Assembly (NCBI GenBank): GCA_023301395.1
Contig: JALZUY010000156.1
Location: 1-9,943 of the forward strand
Length of the DNA stretch: 9,943 bases
Reading direction: 5' to 3'
Source: Nonlabens sp.
GTDB taxonomy: Bacteria > Bacteroidota > Bacteroidia > Flavobacteriales > Flavobacteriaceae
The notes beneath the pieces are model-generated. The model searched no databases and was not told the DNA's origin. It was given only the letters and a program-made list of their open reading frames with translations. Positions 1 to 7,192 of this stretch are shown here, in pieces; within the stretch, counting starts at the first letter, position 1, and the number at the start of each line of letters is the position of its first letter. The translations under genes were made by a program, and so were the position numbers.

Positions 1-730
1 TGCATGTGGAGTTGCACAACGCGATACAATCCATCAAGCATATGTAGATGCGCTTGCTGGAGATCCAGTTTCTGCTTTTGGAGGGATTTTGATTTCAAAT
101 GTGGAGATTGACGTTGCAACTGCTACTGAGATTCACAAACTGTTTTGTGAAGTAGTAATTGCACCATCTTTTGATCCTGCAGCTCTTGAGATTTTAAAAG
201 GTAAGAAAAATAGAATAATGCTAGAACTTGTGGGAGATGCGCTTTCGCGAAAGCGTAACACAAACGCTCTGGAAGTAAGAGCAAGCTTGAACGGTTTCCT
301 AGTGCAAGATGCTAATTTAAAAACCGATTCTAAAGCAGATTTAAAAACAGCGACACAGCTTGCTCCTACGAGTGAACAGATAGAAGATTTACTATTTGCT
401 TCAAAATTATGTAAACATACTAAGTCTAATACGATTGTGCTTGCTAGAAATAAGCAATTATGTGCTAGTGGAACAGGACAAACTTCTCGTGTAGATGCAT
501 TAAATCAAGCGATTCATAAAGCACAATCTTTCAAGTTTGATTTAGATGGTGCGGTGATGGCGAGTGATGCATTTTTTCCGTTTCCTGATTGTGTAGAAAT
601 TGCAGATAACGCTGGAATTAAAGCTGTAATACAGCCAGGTGGATCAATAAAAGATGAATTATCTATAGATTATTGTAATAAAAATCAAATTGCGATGGTT
701 TTCACAGGTACAAGACACTTTAAACACTAA
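1..730 (+). CDS. purH: Bifunctional purine biosynthesis protein PurH, C-terminal part (AICAR transformylase domain), 5' truncated by window edge
   Basis: PurH carries out the last two steps of de novo IMP synthesis in the cytoplasm: formyl transfer from 10-formyl-tetrahydrofolate to AICAR, and closure of FAICAR to IMP. The open frame runs from base 2 without a stop, so the gene begins left of the window; 242 codons are visible. The fragment opens with ACGVAQRDTIHQAY, the region after the family's KHTN/KHAN motif, followed by AGDPVSAFGG, CKHTKSNT, ASGTGQTSRVDAL, MASDAFFPFPD, QPGGSIKDEL and the terminal TGTRHFKH. All are typical of the transformylase domain, and the C-terminus is complete. The TTG at 89 is an internal leucine codon and not a start. 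Visible residues 80-85 (ALSRKR) are encoded by a palindromic repeat and lie where remembered homologs are about six residues shorter. Identification is very secure. Confidence 0.97.
   Translation, partial: ACGVAQRDTIHQAYVDALAGDPVSAFGGILISNVEIDVATATEIHKLFCEVVIAPSFDPAALEILKGKKNRIMLELVGDALSRKRNTNALEVRASLNGFLVQDANLKTDSKADLKTATQLAPTSEQIEDLLFASKLCKHTKSNTIVLARNKQLCASGTGQTSRVDALNQAIHKAQSFKFDLDGAVMASDAFFPFPDCVEIADNAGIKAVIQPGGSIKDELSIDYCNKNQIAMVFTGTRHFKH
240..255. repeat. 16-bp perfect palindrome CGCTTTCGCGAAAGCG, copy 1 (inside purH)
   Basis: The sequence equals its own reverse complement over 16 bases. It is read in the purH frame as GCG-CTT-TCG-CGA-AAG-CGT, giving ALSRKR. The downstream bases taacacaaac nearly match those after copy 2 (taaacacaaac), so the repeated unit may extend beyond the palindrome. 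The same core recurs at 5749-5764 and 9143-9157. Confidence 0.9.
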
Positions 731-739
731 GAATTGTCT

Positions 740-747
740 TAGCTTTG
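740..747 (+). promoter_or_regulatory. Candidate flavobacterial -7 promoter box (TAGCTTTG) upstream of mreB
   Basis: TAGCTTTG fits the TAnnTTTG element recognised by the Bacteroidota primary sigma factor. It lies in the only sizeable gap before the mre operon, 42 bases ahead of the mreB ATG, which would give a leader of roughly 35 bases. No clear TTG element is visible 17-23 bases upstream (that stretch is the purH 3' end), so the match is partial. The operon could also be read through from purH. Confidence 0.35.
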
Positions 748-789
748 TAGAGCTCAAGTAATTAAACCCTTTTTTCTCTCTATAATCTT

Positions 790-1818
790 ATGGGATTTTT
801 TGATTTTCTAACAGAAGATATTGCCATCGACTTAGGTACGGCAAACACTCTTATAGTCCACAACGGTAAAGTCGTTGTAGATAGTCCATCCATAGTAGCA
901 CGTGATCGTACCACAGGCAAAATTATTGCTGTAGGTAAAGAAGCTGCGATGATGCAAGGGAAAACTCATGAGAACATCAAAACCATTAGACCGTTGAAAG
1001 ATGGTGTTATTGCAGATTTTGATGCGAGTGAGAAGATGATCTCTATGTTCATCAAGGAGATTCCAGCATTGAAGAAAAAATTATTTACACCATCATTACG
1101 TATGGTAATTTGTATTCCGTCTGGTATTACTGAGGTGGAAATGCGAGCGGTAAAAGATAGTGCGGAGCGAGTAAACGGTAAAGAGGTTTACTTAATTCAT
1201 GAGCCTATGGCAGCTGCGATAGGAATAGGTGTCGATATCATGCAGCCTAAAGGGAACATGATTGTAGATATAGGTGGTGGAACTACAGAGATTGCAGTAA
1301 TTGCATTAGGTGGAATTGTATGTGATAAATCGGTTAAAATTGCGGGTGATGTATTTACCAATGATATCGTTTATTACATGCGTACTCAACATAACCTATA
1401 TGTAGGTGAACGTACTGCTGAGAAAATTAAAATTCAAATAGGTGCGGCCACAGAAGATCTAGAGGTGCCGCCAGATGAGATGAGCGTACAAGGACGTGAT
1501 TTACTTACTGGAAAACCTAAAGAAGTGAAAATAGGATACAGAGAGATTGCCAAAGCTCTTGACAAATCTATTCTACGTGTTGAAGATGCGGTAATGGAAA
1601 CATTATCTCAAACTCCACCAGAACTAGCTGCCGATATTTATAATACGGGTATTTACCTTGCTGGTGGTGGTTCTATGTTAAGAGGTCTTGATAAGCGTTT
1701 ATCTCAAAAAACAGATTTACCTGTTTACATTGCTGAAGATCCATTGCGAGCAGTAGTGAGAGGTACCGGATTGACTCTTAAAAATTTAGAGCGTTATAAA
1801 AGTGTATTAGCAAAATAA
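790..1818 (+). CDS. mreB: Rod shape-determining protein MreB (bacterial actin)
   Basis: MreB is the actin-like ATPase that forms membrane-bound filaments and directs side-wall peptidoglycan synthesis. At 342 residues the length is normal for the family. Visible actin-fold nucleotide motifs are phosphate 1 (IAIDLGTANT, 11-20), phosphate 2 (IVDIGGGTTEIAV, 158-170) and the adenosine motif (GIYLAGGGSMLRGL, 287-300); HEPMAAAIG (137-145) is the usual connecting segment. The start MGFFDF is the common N-terminus and probably contributes to membrane contact. There is no Shine-Dalgarno sequence before the ATG (ctctctataatctt), as is normal for Bacteroidota. It is the first gene of the elongation operon, 59 bases after purH and 13 bases before mreC, possibly served by the promoter box at 740-747. 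No abnormality was seen. Confidence 0.98.
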   Translation: MGFFDFLTEDIAIDLGTANTLIVHNGKVVVDSPSIVARDRTTGKIIAVGKEAAMMQGKTHENIKTIRPLKDGVIADFDASEKMISMFIKEIPALKKKLFTPSLRMVICIPSGITEVEMRAVKDSAERVNGKEVYLIHEPMAAAIGIGVDIMQPKGNMIVDIGGGTTEIAVIALGGIVCDKSVKIAGDVFTNDIVYYMRTQHNLYVGERTAEKIKIQIGAATEDLEVPPDEMSVQGRDLLTGKPKEVKIGYREIAKALDKSILRVEDAVMETLSQTPPELAADIYNTGIYLAGGGSMLRGLDKRLSQKTDLPVYIAEDPLRAVVRGTGLTLKNLERYKSVLAK

Positions 1819-1831
1819 AATAAAGCTCTAG

Positions 1832-2665
1832 ATGCAGCAAATTATCAATTTTCTGATTAAGTACAGAAACTTGCTGCTCTACATGAGTTTAATGCTTGTG
1901 GCTCTTATTTTTACCATTCAGTCTCACAGTTATCATCGCAATTCTTTTGTTCATTCTACAGGGAATATTACAGGTTCTTTCTTAAGCTCACGTAATGATT
2001 TCAATGATTATTTTAACTTAAAAGAAGAAAACGATCGCCTGCGTAAAGAGAACGCTGCTTTACGTATGAAATATTTAGCAAACGGAGATACTTTGCTTGG
2101 TAATGAAATAAGTTTAGTTTTTACGGATAGCATACCTTACAAAGTCTTCCCATCTCGAGTTATAAAAAATGATTATAACAAAAGAGATAACTATTTAACA
2201 ATCGATATAGGTAGCAATCAAGGAATCGATGTCGATATGGGTGTGATTACCACTGATGGGATTTTAGGTATTGTAGATATATCAAATAATCGATTCTCAA
2301 GGGTGATTTCTATTCTCAATTCAGAGATGTCACTTAATGCTCAAATAAAAGGTAGCAATGTAATAGGGTCTTTAACTTGGAACGGTAATGATCCCTATAC
2401 CATGTCTTTAATAGATGTGCCTCGACTTGCAAAAGTGACTCCAGGTGATACAATTGTCACAGGAAGACAATCCACTACTTTTCCTCCAGATATTCTCATA
2501 GGTGTCATTAAGAAATCACAACTAGTTGAAAATGGTAGTCGTTATCAAATAGATGTGGAGTTATTCAATGACATGACAAATTTAGGAACAGCATATGTTA
2601 TTAAAAGTAGAGATGTAAGAGCTATACAAGTAATAGATACCTTAACTGTTGTAAATAATGAATAG
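1832..2665 (+). CDS. mreC: Rod shape-determining protein MreC
   Basis: MreC is a bitopic inner-membrane protein whose periplasmic part activates PBP2-RodA and scaffolds the elongation complex. The 277 residues show the family order: a short cytoplasmic start, one membrane helix (about 13-30), a charged heptad-like coiled coil (about 57-83, with EENDRLRKENAAL), then the beta-rich periplasmic domain. The latter contains IDIGSNQGIDVDMGV (from 124), TDGILGIV and the NSEMSLNAQIKGS region, which match the conserved MreC core with its repeated Gly turns. The ATG at 1832 leaves a plausible short N-tail before the helix and follows mreB by 13 bases. Its last 8 bases overlap the mreD start, suggesting coupled translation. 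Identification rests on sequence pattern plus position between mreB and mreD. Confidence 0.95.
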   Translation: MQQIINFLIKYRNLLLYMSLMLVALIFTIQSHSYHRNSFVHSTGNITGSFLSSRNDFNDYFNLKEENDRLRKENAALRMKYLANGDTLLGNEISLVFTDSIPYKVFPSRVIKNDYNKRDNYLTIDIGSNQGIDVDMGVITTDGILGIVDISNNRFSRVISILNSEMSLNAQIKGSNVIGSLTWNGNDPYTMSLIDVPRLAKVTPGDTIVTGRQSTTFPPDILIGVIKKSQLVENGSRYQIDVELFNDMTNLGTAYVIKSRDVRAIQVIDTLTVVNNE

Positions 2666-3167
2666 CACCTTACTCAACAATATATTGCGATTTATAGGAC
2701 TGCTATTATTACAAGTATTTGTAATGGATCAAGTAGAGTTTTTAGGTTATATATGTCCGCTGGTTTATATATTGTTTGTGGTCTTGTATCCGGTAGATAA
2801 TAATCGCTGGTCCTTTTTGATATTTGCTTTTATAATCGGTATTATAGTAGATGCTTTTCAAGATACTGGTGGTGCTCATGCCGCAGCATCTTTAACCTTA
2901 GCATTTGTCAGGCCAGTATTTCTCAAATTAGTTTATGGTCAAGGATATCTATCTAAAAACTTAAAGATCAGTAAATCACCTCTAGATAGATTTGCATTGC
3001 TATTGGCATTGAGTGTATTTATTCATCATTTAGTATTGTTTATTCTTATTTATTTTAACATGAGTCAAGTACTTCAAGTACTTCAAATGACGTTATTTAT
3101 AGGGTTATCTTCTATCTTTATGGGTGTGATATTATTTGTGTTATTTGGATTGCGAGGTAAGTCATGA
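2658..3167 (+). CDS. mreD: Rod shape-determining protein MreD
   Basis: MreD is a small polytopic membrane protein of the elongation complex, and its sequence is poorly conserved between phyla. The 169-residue product is very hydrophobic, with about five to six predicted helices (roughly 11-24, 31-46, 51-66, 74-92, 112-134 and 143-165). It contains the IVDAFQDTGGAHAAASL stretch (63-79), which resembles the conserved acidic and glycine region of Bacteroidota MreD. The start lies 8 bases inside mreC, and the stop overlaps the next gene by 4 bases (ATGA), so translation is probably coupled on both sides. Residues 137-143 (QVLQVLQ) come from a 9-base tandem repeat. The name depends on size, topology and gene order more than on motifs. 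Confidence 0.92.
   Translation: MNSTLLNNILRFIGLLLLQVFVMDQVEFLGYICPLVYILFVVLYPVDNNRWSFLIFAFIIGIIVDAFQDTGGAHAAASLTLAFVRPVFLKLVYGQGYLSKNLKISKSPLDRFALLLALSVFIHHLVLFILIYFNMSQVLQVLQMTLFIGLSSIFMGVILFVLFGLRGKS
3066..3086. repeat. Short tandem repeat caagtactt x 2.3 inside mreD
   Basis: caagtactt occurs twice head to tail (3066-3074 and 3075-3083) followed by a further caa. It is in frame in mreD and encodes QVL-QVL-Q between the fifth and sixth predicted helices. Because the unit is nine bases, gain or loss of a copy would keep the frame. The repeat is short and could be coincidental. Confidence 0.6.
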
Positions 3168-5092
3168 GAAAAATTCTATTATTCTTTCTAGTATCTGTAG
3201 TTGGACTTACATTGTTGGGTCGAGTATTCTATTTACAAATTTTAAAAGGAGACGCTTACAAACTCAAGTCTGAGTTAAATGCTGTTAAGACGGTTTATGA
3301 TATTCCAGAGCGTGGATTCATTTATGATCGTGATGGTGATTTGATGGTTGCAAATCAGGTGGCTTATGATATTATGGTTATTCCTAAGGATGTTGAGAAT
3401 TTAAACATTTCATCGTTAGCTACCTTATTGAAAATGGATACTACTCGTCTAAGATCAAAAATCGAAGACGCTGGAGACTGGTCTTGGCAAAAAGGTAGTG
3501 TTGTTTTACCGCAACTTACTCAAGAAGAATATGCGCCATTGCAAGAAAAGCTACGTAAATATCCAGGTTTTTATGCTCAAAAACGCTCTTTACGTAAATA
3601 TCAAGTAAACCATAGCGCCAGTATTCTAGGATATATACGTGAAGTAAGTCCGAGCCAAGTTAAAAAAGACGAAAGGTATATTTCTGGAGATTTATCAGGT
3701 AAGGCTGGTATTGAACTCCAGTATGAAAATGAATTGCGCGGTAAAAAAGGAGTCAAACATTTTATAAGAGATCACTATGGTCGTGCACTAGAATCATATG
3801 AGCAAGGTATGTATGATACAATACCTGAGACAGGTGCCGATTTAACGATAACACTGGATAATGATTTACAAGCTTATGCTGAGCTATTAATGCAAAATAA
3901 ACGCGGTGGCATAGTCGCAATTGAACCTAAGACTGGCGAAATCTTAACATTAGTAACTGCACCATATTATGATCCTGCTTTATTAATGGGACGTGATCGC
4001 TCAAAGAACTCGGTGCTTATTTTTAATGATACCATTAAGAAACCAGGTGTTAATAGAGCACTACAAGCTGAGTATGCTCCTGGATCACCCTTTAAAGTTA
4101 TAAATGCACTTGTAGGATTGCAAGAAGGAGTAATAACGACTGCTGAGAAATTAACTTGTAGGCATGGTTATGATTATGGTGGCAGAAAACCGCTGGGTTG
4201 TCACAGTCATAAATCTCCTTTGGCCTTAAGTACAGGGATATCAGAATCTTGTAACGCATATTTCGCACAAGTTTATAGACGGATTATTGAAAAAGGAGAC
4301 ACTCCAGAACAAGGAATGGATAACTGGAATAGACATGTAACCAGTTTTGGGCTTGGAAATTATTTAGGATATGATCTTCCTGTAGGTAAAAAAGGATTGA
4401 TACCAAATGGTGAATACTACAGCAGTAGATATAAATACAAATGGTATGCACCTACTACCATTTCAAACGCTATAGGGCAAGGAGAAGTGATTACTACACC
4501 TATACAACTGGCAAATATGACAGCGGCTATAGCAAATCGCGGCTATTTTTACAGACCACATATCATTAAGGCTATTGATGGAGTTCCTATCAATAATCCA
4601 GATTATACGGTAAAGAATTATACGACTGTAGATGCAAAACATTTTGAACCAGTAGTAGAGGGAATGACTGCCGTTTATAAAACAGGGACCGCAAAGTATG
4701 CTAATATTCCAGGAATTGAAATTTGTGGTAAAACGGGAACGGTAGAGAATTTTATGAGAATTGATGGTAAGCACACTCAGCTCACTGACCATTCTGTTTT
4801 TATAGCTTTTGCGCCTAAGGATGATCCACAAATCGCAATTGCCGTATTTGTAGAAAACGGATATTGGGGTTCTCGTTACGCTGCAAAAATTGCAAGCCTG
4901 TTAATTGAAAAGCATATCAAAGGTGAAATTACACGTAAAGATTTAGAAACTTATTTGTTAACCCATAGCCTAGAATATGAGTATGCAAAACCATACAGTG
5001 GTGAGCCGTTTGAAATTAATCCCAAAGTTGATAAAGGACTTATTCAACCAGAGGTAAGCTCGCAGCCTCAACCTAATATTCTAAAACCGTAA
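3164..5092 (+). CDS. mrdA: Penicillin-binding protein 2 (elongation-specific class B transpeptidase)
   Basis: This is the D,D-transpeptidase that crosslinks the strands polymerised by RodA during elongation. The 642 residues show a membrane anchor (about 4-22), the N-terminal pedestal domain with RGFIYDRDG (from about 50) and the region to about 230, then the transpeptidase domain. The three active-site motifs are present: SPFK with nucleophile S308 and K311, SCN at 362-364, and KTG at 523-525 (GKTGTVENF). A second KTGTA string at 506-510 lies 17 residues earlier, where the family normally has only a conserved GTA; it is probably not the active-site motif. The tail after about 610 is proline and glutamine rich and probably flexible. 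The gene overlaps mreD by 4 bases and ends one base before rodA, matching the usual PBP2-RodA pairing. Confidence 0.97.
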   Translation: MRKILLFFLVSVVGLTLLGRVFYLQILKGDAYKLKSELNAVKTVYDIPERGFIYDRDGDLMVANQVAYDIMVIPKDVENLNISSLATLLKMDTTRLRSKIEDAGDWSWQKGSVVLPQLTQEEYAPLQEKLRKYPGFYAQKRSLRKYQVNHSASILGYIREVSPSQVKKDERYISGDLSGKAGIELQYENELRGKKGVKHFIRDHYGRALESYEQGMYDTIPETGADLTITLDNDLQAYAELLMQNKRGGIVAIEPKTGEILTLVTAPYYDPALLMGRDRSKNSVLIFNDTIKKPGVNRALQAEYAPGSPFKVINALVGLQEGVITTAEKLTCRHGYDYGGRKPLGCHSHKSPLALSTGISESCNAYFAQVYRRIIEKGDTPEQGMDNWNRHVTSFGLGNYLGYDLPVGKKGLIPNGEYYSSRYKYKWYAPTTISNAIGQGEVITTPIQLANMTAAIANRGYFYRPHIIKAIDGVPINNPDYTVKNYTTVDAKHFEPVVEGMTAVYKTGTAKYANIPGIEICGKTGTVENFMRIDGKHTQLTDHSVFIAFAPKDDPQIAIAVFVENGYWGSRYAAKIASLLIEKHIKGEITRKDLETYLLTHSLEYEYAKPYSGEPFEINPKVDKGLIQPEVSSQPQPNILKP

Positions 5093-5093
5093 C

Positions 5094-6371
5094 ATGGGAA
5101 TAGGAAATAGGCCCAAATTTGACTTATACATCATTCTTATTTATGCAGCTCTAGTTTTTATAGGTTGGATGACTATTTATTCTGCGGCACAAGTGACTGA
5201 ATATGCTGGCTTTTTTGACATGAACGAGTTGTATGGGAAACAAATTCTATGGATAGGATTAGCATTTTTGATCATTACGTTTTTGCTAGCTATGGATGTT
5301 AAGTTCTTTGAGCGTTTTGGTAGTATTATTTATGTTATTTCCTTGTTATCGCTTCTAGGACTATTTGTTTTTGGGAAAGAATTAAATGGAGCAAAATCTT
5401 GGTACTCTTTTGGAAGTATGACTTTACAACCTAGCGAATTTGCAAAAGCAGCAACTGCTCTTGCGGTTGCAAAATTCCTGAGTGGAATTAATATCTCACT
5501 TAAGAATACTAAAGATTTATTACTTGTAGGTCTTATTATCGCTTTGCCGGCATTATTTATAATACCGCAACCAGATCCAGGAAGTGCACTCGTTTATGGC
5601 GCATTTTTCTTTGCATTACATCGAGAAGGATTATCACTTTGGTACTTGAGCTTAGTACTAGTAGCCGTTGCTTTGTTTCTAGGAACACTTGTAATAGGGA
5701 ACTGGTGGATAGCATTTATAATATTAATTGTGGTAGGAATTATTTATGCGCTTTCGCGAAAGCGTAAACACAAACAAAGATTGCCTAAACCTAAAATCGC
5801 ATTATTCTTAATCATCTCGGGAGTATGTATTCTATATTCTTTATCGACTAATTATATTTTTAACAATCTACTAGAAGATCGCCATAGAAACCGCATTGAC
5901 ATCGTTCTAGGAAGAGTAGAAGATAATCAAGGTGTAGGTTATAATATCAACCAGAGTGTGATTGCTGTAGGAAGTGGTGGCTTAACTGGTAAAGGGCTTT
6001 TAGAAGGCACGCAAACTCAAGGTGGTTTTGTGCCGGAGCAAGAAACTGATTTTATATTTAGTGCAATAGGAGAAGAATGGGGTTTTATGGGATCTGGAAT
6101 TGTTATCATTCTCTTTATGACCTTATGCTATCGATTGATCATTATGGCCGAAAGACAAAGGAACCAATTTGCACGTATCTATGGTTATAGTGTTGCTGGA
6201 ATTTTCTTCATTCACTTTTTTGTCAATATAGGAATGGTCCTAGGATTGCTTCCTACGGTAGGAATACCGTTGCCATTTATGAGTTACGGTGGTAGTGGAT
6301 TATGGGGTTTTACTATCTTACTATTCATCTTTGTAAAACTAGATGGTCATAGAATGAGTTACGAGCATTAA
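5094..6371 (+). CDS. rodA: RodA, SEDS-family peptidoglycan glycosyltransferase
   Basis: RodA polymerises lipid II into glycan strands in the inner membrane and works with PBP2. The 425-residue product has about ten hydrophobic helices and the SEDS landmarks: QPSEFAK, PDPGSA (160-165), VPEQETDFIFS (from 313, with the TD pair at 318-319 corresponding to the catalytic aspartate region), and PFMSYGGSGLWGF near the end (GGSG at 399-402). The start follows the PBP2 stop by one base, so the two are almost certainly co-translated. Residues 219-224 (ALSRKR) are encoded by a copy of the palindrome and begin a very basic stretch, SRKRKHKQRLPKPK. This lies between two helices and is expected to face the cytoplasm. 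Otherwise the gene looks intact. Confidence 0.97.
   Translation: MGIGNRPKFDLYIILIYAALVFIGWMTIYSAAQVTEYAGFFDMNELYGKQILWIGLAFLIITFLLAMDVKFFERFGSIIYVISLLSLLGLFVFGKELNGAKSWYSFGSMTLQPSEFAKAATALAVAKFLSGINISLKNTKDLLLVGLIIALPALFIIPQPDPGSALVYGAFFFALHREGLSLWYLSLVLVAVALFLGTLVIGNWWIAFIILIVVGIIYALSRKRKHKQRLPKPKIALFLIISGVCILYSLSTNYIFNNLLEDRHRNRIDIVLGRVEDNQGVGYNINQSVIAVGSGGLTGKGLLEGTQTQGGFVPEQETDFIFSAIGEEWGFMGSGIVIILFMTLCYRLIIMAERQRNQFARIYGYSVAGIFFIHFFVNIGMVLGLLPTVGIPLPFMSYGGSGLWGFTILLFIFVKLDGHRMSYEH
5749..5764. repeat. 16-bp perfect palindrome CGCTTTCGCGAAAGCG, copy 2 (inside rodA)
   Basis: Identical to copy 1 over all 16 bases, read in the same frame (ALSRKR) and preceded by the same atg triplet bases. 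It is followed by taaacacaaac, which differs from the copy 1 flank by a single extra a. It falls in a basic inter-helix loop of RodA. Confidence 0.9.
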
Positions 6372-7190
6372 ATGAAAGTTTTAAAATCACTTATTCATGT
6401 TATTATCGTGATCCTACTAACCTTGATTACTCAAGTAGGTGGATTGATTTGGATTGCGGTATTTGGCTATTTTAAATATCATAAATCGGTATGGAATGAA
6501 TGGAAAAGATTAGGTTCTTTCTTAGTGATTTATACCTTTATAGCGTTTGCGATTGTTCCACTTACGGCTTCACTAGGTAATCGTAAAATGTTACCTGTTT
6601 TTCATAAGACCATTAAGCCGCAAAATCTAGGTTATGTACTACTATGCCGCAATTATGTGCGTGCAGATTTACATAAAGTGATGCTAGATATAGCAGATGA
6701 TCAAGCTATAAATGATCCTGTATTAAAACTAGTTTATCTCGACGCTGGATTTCCTTTTATAGATGGTTTTCCTCTATTACCACATTTAAGTCACAATGAT
6801 GGAAGGAAAGTAGATGTTGCCTTTGTATATAGCGATTCAAATGGTAATTCAAACCAAAATTTAAACCCTTCATTAATAGGTTATGGGATTTATGAAGAAC
6901 CCAAAGAGAATGAAGTTCATCAAACCCAAATTTGTGAAGATGCTGGTTACTGGCAATACGGGTATGCAAATTTTATAGGATTCAATACAAATAAGTCTTT
7001 AAGCTTAAATGAATCCAAAACGAAAAAACTTGTGGAGCAAATTCAATCTAATGATAGAGTTCAAAAAGTATTTATAGAACCACATCTCATCAATAGGCTG
7101 AGAATTAAAAACATTCAATCTAAATTGCGATTTCATGGCTGCCATGCAGTACGACATGATGACCACATTCATTTTCAGGTAAAACCATAA
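6372..7190 (+). CDS. Membrane-anchored MepA-like LAS-family zinc peptidase (probable murein endopeptidase)
   Basis: This is probably a peptidoglycan-cleaving metallopeptidase anchored in the inner membrane. Two hydrophobic segments (about 5-33 and 48-67) precede a roughly 200-residue soluble domain. That domain has the LAS-family signature: LSHNDGRKVD gives H141-x6-D148, and RHDDHIHFQV at the C-terminus gives H265-x-H267. In MepA the equivalents (SH..G..VD and DxHxHV) hold zinc, with the first histidine of HxH acting in catalysis. By analogy H141, D148 and H267 are the likely ligands. The 272-residue length comes from the membrane anchors replacing the secretion signal of MepA. The ATG directly follows the rodA stop (no gap), so it belongs to the elongation operon. 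This fits a role in cutting crosslinks during wall growth, but substrate and topology are inferred. Confidence 0.72.
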   Translation: MKVLKSLIHVIIVILLTLITQVGGLIWIAVFGYFKYHKSVWNEWKRLGSFLVIYTFIAFAIVPLTASLGNRKMLPVFHKTIKPQNLGYVLLCRNYVRADLHKVMLDIADDQAINDPVLKLVYLDAGFPFIDGFPLLPHLSHNDGRKVDVAFVYSDSNGNSNQNLNPSLIGYGIYEEPKENEVHQTQICEDAGYWQYGYANFIGFNTNKSLSLNESKTKKLVEQIQSNDRVQKVFIEPHLINRLRIKNIQSKLRFHGCHAVRHDDHIHFQVKP

Positions 7191-7192
7191 TT

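Noticed and set aside
89..91. TTG as a possible start for the first gene
   Set aside because: The same frame is open to the window edge and matches PurH upstream of this codon, so it is internal.
781..786. TATAAT directly before the mreB start
   Set aside because: It resembles a sigma70 -10 box, but the Bacteroidota primary sigma factor uses a different consensus, and the position would leave almost no leader.
4463..4831. 122-codon open frame on the minus strand
   Set aside because: It is antisense to the conserved transpeptidase domain of mrdA, has no recognisable protein features and is a shadow frame.
6757..6969. 70-codon open frame on the minus strand
   Set aside because: It is antisense to the MepA-like gene, with low-complexity His/Leu composition and no support for expression.
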